Below are positions 1 to 6,840 of a DNA stretch of 6,840 nucleotides, piece by piece. The translations under genes were made by a program, and so were the position numbers. The stretch's first letter is position 1. Every line of letters begins with the position of its first letter. Source of the stretch: Phenylobacterium sp. (GTDB lineage: Bacteria > Pseudomonadota > Alphaproteobacteria > Caulobacterales > Caulobacteraceae); the NCBI GenBank assembly GCA_019264505.1, contig JAHUZY010000038.1:1-6840 (forward strand), read 5' to 3'. Below the pieces are notes generated by a model, which ran no database searches, was not told the DNA's origin, and saw only the letters and a program-made list of their open reading frames with translations.

Positions 1-1313
1 GCGCCGACTTCACCTTGACGCCGCCCCCCAGGGCCGGAGACGGCGAACGACACGCCATTCTGTTCCTGGAGCCGGAGGACGAGCGCAACCAGCTCGCCCT
101 GGGCTTTGACATGTATGCCGAGCCTGTGCGGCGCGAAGCCATGGCCCGCGCCCGGGACAGCGGCCAGGCGGCCATGTCCGGCAAGGTGCGGTTGGTGCAG
201 GAGACCGATGACAACCCGCAGGCGGGGTTCCTCATCTACGAGCCCGTCTATGCTGGGGGTCGTGTCCCCTCGACGGTTGAGGCCAGACGACAGGACCTGA
301 TCGGCTTCGTCTATGCGCCGTTCCGCGCGGGCGACCTGCTGCAGGCGGTGTTCGACACCATCTTGCACCGGCCCTATCGCTACGCCGTCTATCACGGCCC
401 GGTGCGGCCGGAGAATCTGCTGTTCCGGTCAGACCCGGGGGCGGGTTGGGTGGACTTCGGTCCGCTGGCGATCCGCGAGGTGGAGGTGGCCGGCGGCAGT
501 TGGACCGTCGTCTACCGCGCTGGGCCCGACTATGTGGCCAGCGCCGCGCGCCAGCTTGTCTGGGCCTTCCTGCTCGGGGGTGTCCTGGCCACCATTCTGG
601 TGGCGGCGGCGACCTGGCGGCAGGGCATGGCGCGAATGGCCGCCGAGCGAGAGGTCGCCGCCCGCAAAGCCATCGAGGCCCGCCAGAAGCTGCTGCTCGA
701 CGAACTGAATCACCGGGTGAAGAACACGCTGGCCACCGTTCAGTCCATCGCCGCCCAGAGCCTGCGCGAAGCCGGCGACGTCGAGAGCGTGCGGGCCAAT
801 TTCGAGAACCGGCTGATCGCCCTGTCTCAGGCTCACAACCTGCTGACCCGGGACGGCTGGCGCGGCGCCAATCTGGCCGAGCTGGCGCTGACCGAACTGC
901 GTCCCTACTGCGGCCCGGCGGACGACCGGATCGAGATGCAGGGGCCAGCCGTCTGGCTCGCGCCCAACACCGCCGTGGCGCTCGGCATGGCGCTGCATGA
1001 GCTGACCACCAATGCGGTGAAGTACGGCGCCCTGTCGGTTCCGGAAGGGCGGATCGTTCTCGACTGGGTCCTGGCCGAGCTGAATGCGGACGCCGAGCGC
1101 CTCACATTGAGCTGGCGCGAGATGGACGGGCCGCCGGTGACGCCGCCGACGCGCCGAGGGTTTGGCACGCGGCTGATCGTCGGGGGCCTGGCTCATCAGC
1201 TGGACGGGGATGTGAAGCTGGACTTCGCCCCCGATGGCGTGCGCTGCACGATCAGCTTCGATGTTCCCCGCCAGGTGGACAGCGATATGCTCTCGGTGGG
1301 CGCTGCGGCGTGA
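1..1313 (+). CDS. CHASE-domain sensor histidine kinase, HWE family (5' partial)
   Basis: This is a membrane sensor kinase that should autophosphorylate on histidine and pass the phosphate to a response regulator. The frame is open to the left edge (first full codon at base 3) and reads ADFTLTPPP before a TTG at 15. CHASE homology already covers these residues, so the true start lies outside the window and TTG 15 is not the start. Numbering from base 15: the extracytoplasmic CHASE domain runs to about 165 (FLEPEDERN, LGFDMYAEPVRREAM, SGKVRLVQE). One membrane helix is at about 181-201, followed by a short charged linker. The HWE core has the phospho-acceptor His233 (ELNHRVKNTL; codon 711-713), the N-box Asn333 (HELTTNAVKYG; codon 1011-1013), the WRE motif 367-369 that defines the family, and a G-box GFGTRLI at 382-388. 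No response regulator gene is adjacent. The ligand cannot be told from sequence. Confidence 0.93.
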   Translation, partial: ADFTLTPPPRAGDGERHAILFLEPEDERNQLALGFDMYAEPVRREAMARARDSGQAAMSGKVRLVQETDDNPQAGFLIYEPVYAGGRVPSTVEARRQDLIGFVYAPFRAGDLLQAVFDTILHRPYRYAVYHGPVRPENLLFRSDPGAGWVDFGPLAIREVEVAGGSWTVVYRAGPDYVASAARQLVWAFLLGGVLATILVAAATWRQGMARMAAEREVAARKAIEARQKLLLDELNHRVKNTLATVQSIAAQSLREAGDVESVRANFENRLIALSQAHNLLTRDGWRGANLAELALTELRPYCGPADDRIEMQGPAVWLAPNTAVALGMALHELTTNAVKYGALSVPEGRIVLDWVLAELNADAERLTLSWREMDGPPVTPPTRRGFGTRLIVGGLAHQLDGDVKLDFAPDGVRCTISFDVPRQVDSDMLSVGAAA

Positions 1314-1336
1314 ACCTGCGGGCGGGTTGAGCCGTT
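1311..1336 (+). promoter_or_regulatory. Possible EcfG/sigma-T-type promoter for the DUF2171 gene
   Basis: TGAAC at 1311-1315 is followed by a 17-nt spacer and CGTT at 1333-1336. The alphaproteobacterial general-stress sigma factor EcfG (SigT in Caulobacter) recognises GGAAC-N16/17-CGTT. The -35 element differs at its first base and overlaps the TGA stop of the kinase gene. Transcription would begin near 1343, about 27 nt before the DUF2171 ATG. The spacing is right, but with one mismatch in nine fixed bases this could be chance. Confidence 0.35.
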
Positions 1337-1340
1337 CCCT

Positions 1341-1365
1341 GGTCTCCAGAACTCAGAAGGAGACC
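1341..1365 (+). promoter_or_regulatory. Inverted repeat enclosing the Shine-Dalgarno of the DUF2171 gene
   Basis: GGTCTCC (1341-1347) and GGAGACC (1359-1365) are perfect reverse complements separated by 11 nt. The right arm contains most of the AAGGAG ribosome-binding sequence (1357-1362), which lies 7 nt before the ATG at 1370. In RNA the 7-bp hairpin would pair GGAG and limit ribosome access. Whether it works as a translational switch is inference. A transcript starting near 1343 would lose two bases of the left arm. Confidence 0.5.
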
Positions 1366-1369
1366 CCCG

Positions 1370-1606
1370 ATGATCCAAGCCTCTGAAATCAAGGAACACA
1401 TGGAAGTCGTCGGCTCGGACGGCGGGCACGTTGGTCGCGTCGACCACGTCCTCGACACCGAGATCGAGCTGGCCAAGTTCGACATGGGCGCCGGCCTGAA
1501 GCACCACATGATCCCGATGACCTGGGTGGACCGGGTGGCCGACGACAAGGTCTGCCTCAACCTGACCAAGGACGCCGCCAAGTCGTCCTGGCGGCAAAAA
1601 GCCTAA
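1370..1606 (+). CDS. DUF2171 family small protein
   Basis: This 78-residue protein matches the whole DUF2171 pattern: IKEHMEVVGSDGGHVGRVDHV at the N-terminus, then an acidic strand region (DTEIELAKFD), GAGLKHHMIPMTWVDRV in the middle, and a short charged C-terminus. The fold is thought to resemble a PRC-barrel-like beta domain, and no biochemical function is established. It has no signal peptide or membrane segment, so it is probably cytoplasmic. The ATG is well supported by AAGGAG 7 nt upstream. It lies 56 bp after the kinase stop in the same direction, so it could be read from the kinase transcript or from its own promoter (candidate at 1311-1336). The gene ends just before a convergent aminotransferase gene. 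The family call is from memory of the motif pattern. Confidence 0.88.
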   Translation: MIQASEIKEHMEVVGSDGGHVGRVDHVLDTEIELAKFDMGAGLKHHMIPMTWVDRVADDKVCLNLTKDAAKSSWRQKA

Positions 1607-1621
1607 GGCAAGGCGTAGGAT

Positions 1622-1645
1622 GGCCCCTCCATCGCTGGAGGGGCC
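1622..1645. terminator. Hairpin between convergent genes (likely bidirectional terminator)
   Basis: GGCCCCTCC (1622-1630) and GGAGGGGCC (1637-1645) form a perfect 9-bp stem with a 6-nt ATCGCT loop. It occupies the 45-bp gap between the DUF2171 stop (1606) and the aminotransferase stop (1652), so it could end transcription from both sides. Neither strand has a proper U-tract after the stem, which is common in GC-rich genomes but lowers certainty about intrinsic termination. Confidence 0.7.
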
Positions 1646-1651
1646 GACGTC

Positions 1652-4212
<2,561 letters not shown>

Positions 4213-4239
4213 GCCGGTTGGGGGCGATTTTGGCCCGCT

Positions 4240-4260
4240 CGACGCAAGAGCGTTGCGGCG
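4240..4260. promoter_or_regulatory. Interrupted palindrome overlapping the putative leu leader -35
   Basis: CGACGCAA (4240-4247) and TTGCGGCG (4253-4260) are reverse complements at 7 of 8 positions, with a 5-nt GAGCG centre; the inner CGCAA/TTGCG arms are perfect. The right arm contains the proposed -35 TTGCGG (4253-4258). A dimeric regulator could bind here, but no regulator is identified and the site could equally be a chance GC-rich repeat. Confidence 0.3.
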
Positions 4261-4281
4261 CAGCCCGTTCTTGAGTAGAAA
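4253..4281 (+). promoter_or_regulatory. Candidate housekeeping promoter for the leader-leuA transcript
   Basis: TTGCGG (4253-4258), a 17-nt spacer and TAGAAA (4276-4281) form the best sigma-70-like pair in front of leuA (4 of 6 matches to TATAAT; 4 of 6 to the Caulobacter-type TTGACG). The expected start, about 7 nt past the -10, falls on or next to the leader ATG at 4288. The match is moderate, so confidence is limited. Confidence 0.42.
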
Positions 4282-4287
4282 ACGCCC

Positions 4288-4359
4288 ATGACCAACGGTT
4301 TCCACAGCCTGCTTCTTGGCCTTCCGCTGGGGCTTAGCCGCCCCTGGGCGCCCCTGTAG
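4288..4359 (+). CDS. leuL: Leucine leader peptide (attenuator peptide of leuA)
   Basis: This 23-codon gene runs from ATG 4288 to TAG 4357-4359. Seven codons are leucine, clustered in SLLLGLPLGL and ending with a final Leu before the stop. Four of the seven are CTT, whereas I find no CTT leucine codon in the whole leuA frame; slow decoding of a poorly used codon would sharpen sensitivity to charged leucyl-tRNA. The peptide itself is presumably not functional. Its job is to let the ribosome sense leucine supply by stalling or passing over the Leu run, which decides how the RNA downstream folds. The end of the gene overlaps segment 2 of the attenuator. There is no good ribosome-binding sequence (only GAGTAGAAAACGCCC before the ATG), and the likely transcription start sits on the ATG, so it may be translated as a leaderless message. 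The symbol is by analogy with enteric leuL, not homology. Confidence 0.85.
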   Translation: MTNGFHSLLLGLPLGLSRPWAPL

Positions 4360-4412
4360 GCTTGCGCGAAACCTCGCGGAGCCGGGCGCTCAGGGGATGA
4401 CCCCGCCGCCCG
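4329..4412 (+). promoter_or_regulatory. Leucine transcription attenuator: competing RNA hairpins before leuA
   Basis: Three mutually exclusive folds are visible. The 1:2 hairpin is GGGGC (4329-4333) with GCCCC (4340-4344), loop TTAGCC. The 2:3 antiterminator pairs CCCCTGGGCGCCC (4341-4353) with GGGCGCTCAGGGG (4384-4396): 13 continuous pairs, only one a G-U. It encloses a further hairpin, GGCT-tg-CGCGA (4359-4369) with TCGCG-g-AGCC (4374-4383), which can stack on it. The 3:4 terminator uses the same segment 3 with 4401-4412. A ribosome stalled in the Leu codons (4309-4335) leaves segment 2 free, so 2:3 forms and leuA is read. A ribosome that reaches TAG 4357 covers segment 2, so 3:4 forms and transcription stops. 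The pairing is seen directly; the mechanism follows the classic trp/leu model. Confidence 0.82.
4383..4412 (+). terminator. Attenuator terminator hairpin (segment 3:4)
   Basis: CGGGCG (4383-4388) pairs with CGCCCG (4407-4412), and inside it GGGG (4393-4396) pairs with CCCC (4401-4404) around an ATGA loop; a CTCA/GC internal loop separates the two helices. It is followed by ACCTTCCTAG, which is pyrimidine-rich but not a true U-tract. Segment 3 is the same strand used by the antiterminator, so the two cannot coexist. It ends 37 nt before the leuA ATG. Confidence 0.7.
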
Positions 4413-4449
4413 ACCTTCCTAGAATGAGCTCCCGCGAAGAGATCCTGAC

Positions 4450-6024
4450 ATGACTTCCCAAGCTTCCACCGCCGCGTCTGACCGCGACCGCGTCATCATT
4501 TTCGACACCACCATGCGTGACGGCGAGCAGTCGCCCGGCGCCTCCATGTCCCTGGAGGAGAAGCTGGAGCTGGCCAAGATCCTCGAGGAGATGCGGGTCG
4601 ACGTCATCGAGGCCGGCTTCCCCATCGCCTCCAATGGCGACTTCGAGGCGGTGCGCCAGATCTCCGAGATCGTCACCGAAAGCACGGTCTGCGGCCTGGC
4701 CCGGGCCGCAGCCATCGACATCGAGCGCTGCGCCGAGGCGATCCGTCCGGCCAAGCGGGGTCGGATCCACACCTTCCTGTCCACCAGCCCCTCGCACCGG
4801 GACCACATCCTGAAGATGAGCCAGGAGGATATCCTGGAGGCCATCACCCGCTCGGTCACCCATGCTCGCAACCTGTGCGACGACGTGGAATGGTCGGCCC
4901 AGGACGCCACCCGCACCGAGCAGGACTTCCTGCGCCGCTGCGTCGAGGCCGCGATCAAGGCCGGGGCCAAGACGGTGAACATTCCCGACACGGTGGGCTA
5001 TTCCTATCCGTCGGAATACGAGGCCATCTTCCGCGACCTGGTGGAGAACGTCCCCGGCGTCGAGAACATCATCCTGTCCACCCACTGCCATAACGACCTG
5101 GGCCTGGCCGTGGCCAACCGCCGGGCCGGGGTGCAGGGCGGGGCCCGCCAGGTGGAGGTCGCGGTCAACGGCATCGGCGAACGGGCCGGCAATGCGGCCC
5201 TGGAAGAGGTGGTCATGGCGCTGAAGGTGCGCGGCGACCGGCTGCCCTATTTCACCGGCGCCGAGACCCAGCACATCACCCGGGCCAGCCGCTATGTGTC
5301 GGCCATCACCGGCTTCCCGGTTCAGTTCAACAAGGCGATCGTCGGCAAGAACGCCTTCGCCCACGAGAGCGGCATCCACCAGGACGGGATGCTGAAGGAC
5401 CGCGGCACCTACGAGATCATGACGCCCGAAAGCGTCGGCCAGGGCGGCTCCAATCTGGTCATGGGCAAGCACTCCGGCCGCCACGCCTTCCGCGAGAAGC
5501 TGAAGGCTCTGGGCTATGAGCTGGGCCAGAACGCGCTGAACGAAGCCTTCCAGCGCTTCAAGGATCTGGCCGACAAGAAGAAGCACGTCTTCGACGACGA
5601 CATCGTGGCCCTGGTGGACGACGCCCTGGCCTCGGGCGCCGACCGCATCCAGGTCAAGCACCTGCGGGTGATCGCCGGCACCGAGGGCCCGCAGGAAGCC
5701 CATCTGACCGTGACCGTCGAGGGCGTCGAGCGCGCCGCCACCGCCACCGGTGACGGCCCGGTGGATGCGGTGTTCAACGCCATTCACCAGGTGGTGCCGC
5801 ACACCGCCATCCTGCGCCTGTTCCAGGTGCATGCGGTGACCGAGGGCACTGACGCCCAGGCCCAGGTCTCCGTCCGGCTGGAGGAGGATGGCCGCATCGC
5901 CACCGGCCAGGCGGCTGACACCGACACCCTGACCGCCTCGGCCAAGGCCTATGTCAACGCGCTGAACAACCTCTTCGCGCGCAAGGAAAAGACCGCGCCG
6001 GACGCCATCGCCAGCGGCTTCTGA
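4450..6024 (+). CDS. leuA: 2-isopropylmalate synthase (LeuA)
   Basis: Catalyses the first committed step of leucine synthesis: acetyl-CoA plus 3-methyl-2-oxobutanoate gives 2-isopropylmalate, in the cytoplasm. The 524-residue length is normal for the bacterial type. The N-terminal HMGL-like TIM barrel (about 14-285) has [13 protein letters not shown] (Arg23, metal ligand Asp24), VIEAGFP, and STHCHNDLG with metal ligands His212 and His214; Asn248 in [11 protein letters not shown] completes the site. These residues have the same spacing as in the E. coli enzyme. The linker contains [12 protein letters not shown] and GKHSGRHAF. The C-terminal LeuA dimer domain (about 380-510, with [12 protein letters not shown]) is where leucine binds for feedback inhibition, so both enzyme and gene appear leucine-controlled. 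The ATG has AAGAG 8 nt upstream (4437-4441). A leucine leader peptide and attenuator precede it. No leuB, leuC or leuD is adjacent in the window. Confidence 0.97.
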   Translation: MTSQASTAASDRDRVIIFDTTMRDGEQSPGASMSLEEKLELAKILEEMRVDVIEAGFPIASNGDFEAVRQISEIVTESTVCGLARAAAIDIERCAEAIRPAKRGRIHTFLSTSPSHRDHILKMSQEDILEAITRSVTHARNLCDDVEWSAQDATRTEQDFLRRCVEAAIKAGAKTVNIPDTVGYSYPSEYEAIFRDLVENVPGVENIILSTHCHNDLGLAVANRRAGVQGGARQVEVAVNGIGERAGNAALEEVVMALKVRGDRLPYFTGAETQHITRASRYVSAITGFPVQFNKAIVGKNAFAHESGIHQDGMLKDRGTYEIMTPESVGQGGSNLVMGKHSGRHAFREKLKALGYELGQNALNEAFQRFKDLADKKKHVFDDDIVALVDDALASGADRIQVKHLRVIAGTEGPQEAHLTVTVEGVERAATATGDGPVDAVFNAIHQVVPHTAILRLFQVHAVTEGTDAQAQVSVRLEEDGRIATGQAADTDTLTASAKAYVNALNNLFARKEKTAPDAIASGF

Positions 6025-6037
6025 ACCCCTCCAAGCG

Positions 6038-6067
6038 AGAGCCGCCCCGGTCGTTCGACGGCGCTCT
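6038..6067 (+). terminator. Probable leuA terminator hairpin
   Basis: AGAGC-c-GCC (6038-6046) pairs with GGC-GCTCT (6060-6067), 8 bp with one bulged C, starting 14 nt after the leuA stop; the interior (CCGGTCGTTCGAC) can add a few inner pairs. No U-tract follows (GACATCG), so intrinsic termination is uncertain. Confidence 0.5.
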
Positions 6068-6080
6068 GACATCGCGCCAG

Positions 6081-6117
6081 CACCCCCACCCCAACCTCTC
6101 CCCGCAAGGGGGAGGGG
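6081..6117. repeat. REP-like GC-rich palindrome
   Basis: CCTCTCCCC (6095-6103) and GGGGAGGGG (6109-6117) form a 9-bp stem (one G-U) around a GCAAG loop, preceded by a C-rich flank (CACCCCCACCCCAA). From memory, sequences of the form CCTCTCCCC-GCAA-GGGGAG recur between genes in many alphaproteobacterial genomes, so this is probably one copy of a dispersed palindromic family. It lies just 5' of the EamA ribosome site and may act as a terminator or RNA stabiliser. Copy number cannot be seen from one window. Confidence 0.6.
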
Positions 6118-6129
6118 CGAGGCCTTGTC

Positions 6130-6840
6130 ATGCTCTGGATCGCCCTGACGATCGCGGCCGCGCCCCTGCAGGTGGCGCGCAACGCCCTGCAGCGCGGCCT
6201 GATGGCCGAGGCCGGGCCGTGGGGCGCGACCCTGGTGCGCTTCCTGTTCGGCCTGCCGTTCGCCCTGGCCATTTTCGCGTTGGTCGCCGTCCTGACCCCT
6301 GCGGCTGATCCCACCGCGACGCCCAGGTTCTGGATCACGGTCAGCGCCGGGGCTCTGGGCCAGGTGCTGGCAACCGCCGCCCTTCTAGGGGCGATGAAGC
6401 GGTCGGGCTTTGCGGTGGCCACCTTCATGCAGCAGGCCTCCCTGCCGCTGGCCGCCCTCATGGGTCTGGTGCTGTTTGGCGATCAGATGGGCCTCCAGGC
6501 CTGGAGCGGCGTCGCCGTGACCACGGTGGGCCTGGCGGCCCTGTCCTGGCCCGGGCGCGTGGCGTCGCGTGAGGCCCTGGTCGGCAGCGCGCTCGGCCTG
6601 GCGTCGGGGGCCGCCTTCGCCGTGGCGCTGAACGGCTATCGTCAGGCGGGTCTGGCCCTGGAGCCGGACTTTCCGATCTATGCGGCCACGGCCGCCGTGT
6701 GCGTCGCCCAGACCCTCCAGACCCTCGTTCTGGGGGCTTGGCTGGCCATCGCCCGTCCGCAGGCCTTGCGGGCGGTGGCGCGGGCCTGGCGGCCCTCCCT
6801 GGGCGCCGGCTTCTTCGGGGCGGCGGCCTCGGCCTGCTGG
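6130..6840 (+). CDS. EamA/DMT-family transporter (3' partial)
   Basis: The frame is open from ATG 6130 to the right edge, giving 237 residues of a protein family that is usually near 300. It is an integral membrane protein of the drug/metabolite transporter type, with no charged soluble domain. The first EamA repeat (about 5-138) has helices near 1-15, 32-55, 68-88, 96-117 and 124-140, with typical features: GATLVRFLFGLPFALAIF, GQVLATAALLGAMKRSGFAVATF, and the closing QQASLPLAALMGLVLFGDQM followed by GVAVTTVGLAAL. The second repeat starts about 150 (VGSALGLASGAAFAVALNGYRQAG) and is cut. Family members export amino acids, metabolites or drugs; the substrate cannot be told. A role in leucine or keto-acid export next to leuA would be speculation. 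GAGG (6119-6122) lies 7 nt before the ATG, directly after the palindrome at 6095-6117. Confidence 0.85.
   Translation, partial: MLWIALTIAAAPLQVARNALQRGLMAEAGPWGATLVRFLFGLPFALAIFALVAVLTPAADPTATPRFWITVSAGALGQVLATAALLGAMKRSGFAVATFMQQASLPLAALMGLVLFGDQMGLQAWSGVAVTTVGLAALSWPGRVASREALVGSALGLASGAAFAVALNGYRQAGLALEPDFPIYAATAAVCVAQTLQTLVLGAWLAIARPQALRAVARAWRPSLGAGFFGAAASACW

Noticed and set aside
15..17. TTG at 15 as the start of the kinase
   Set aside because: The upstream in-frame residues ADFT already fit the CHASE domain pattern, and an N-terminal membrane helix is expected further upstream, so the gene is cut by the window edge.
429..1196. A 255-codon minus-strand frame opposite the kinase
   Set aside because: It is antisense to conserved CHASE/HWE motifs, and its composition is typical of a shadow frame.
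4390..6072. A 560-codon minus-strand frame opposite leuA
   Set aside because: leuA is unmistakable on the plus strand; the antisense translation is low-complexity (Gly, Asp, Val, His, Leu) with no recognisable motif.
5949..6461. A 170-codon minus-strand frame across the leuA end and EamA start
   Set aside because: It overlaps two well-supported plus-strand genes and a palindrome, with no family signal.

Overview
The window is GC-rich and densely coding. Its codon use, gene types and the classes of regulatory site suggest an alphaproteobacterium, most likely of the Caulobacterales (Caulobacter/Phenylobacterium type). That placement is inferred from a CHASE-HWE histidine kinase, a DUF2171 protein, a subgroup Ib aspartate aminotransferase and two sites resembling the sigma-T/EcfG stress promoter (GGAAC-N16/17-CGTT). 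No mobile element, CRISPR array, tRNA or rRNA gene is seen.

Layout. Bases 1-1313 (+) are the 3' part of a membrane sensor histidine kinase (CHASE sensor, one membrane helix, HWE kinase core). A small DUF2171 gene (1370-1606, +) follows; its Shine-Dalgarno sequence lies inside a perfect inverted repeat. A GC-rich hairpin at 1622-1645 separates it from the convergent aminotransferase gene (1652-2854, -). A 138-bp divergent region carries a good EcfG-type promoter for a small lipoprotein gene (2993-3394, +). A VTT/DedA-type membrane protein gene follows (3458-4183, +).

The most interesting part is the 266-bp region 4184-4449 in front of leuA (4450-6024, +). It holds an unannotated 23-codon leader gene (4288-4359) with seven leucine codons, four of them CTT, a codon absent from leuA itself. 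A complete set of mutually exclusive RNA hairpins follows: a 1:2 hairpin, a 13-bp antiterminator and a competing terminator. This is a textbook architecture for ribosome-mediated transcription attenuation by leucine. The best promoter candidate would start transcription on the leader ATG, so the leader may be translated without a 5' UTR.

Downstream of leuA come a terminator-like hairpin, a REP-like palindrome (6095-6117) and the start of an EamA/DMT-family transporter (6130 to the right edge, cut by the window).

Functionally, leuA and the aminotransferase both serve amino-acid metabolism but are not in one operon. The kinase, the DUF2171 gene and the lipoprotein gene may share a stress-response theme, because HWE kinases and EcfG promoters both belong to that pathway in alphaproteobacteria. 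That link is inference only.
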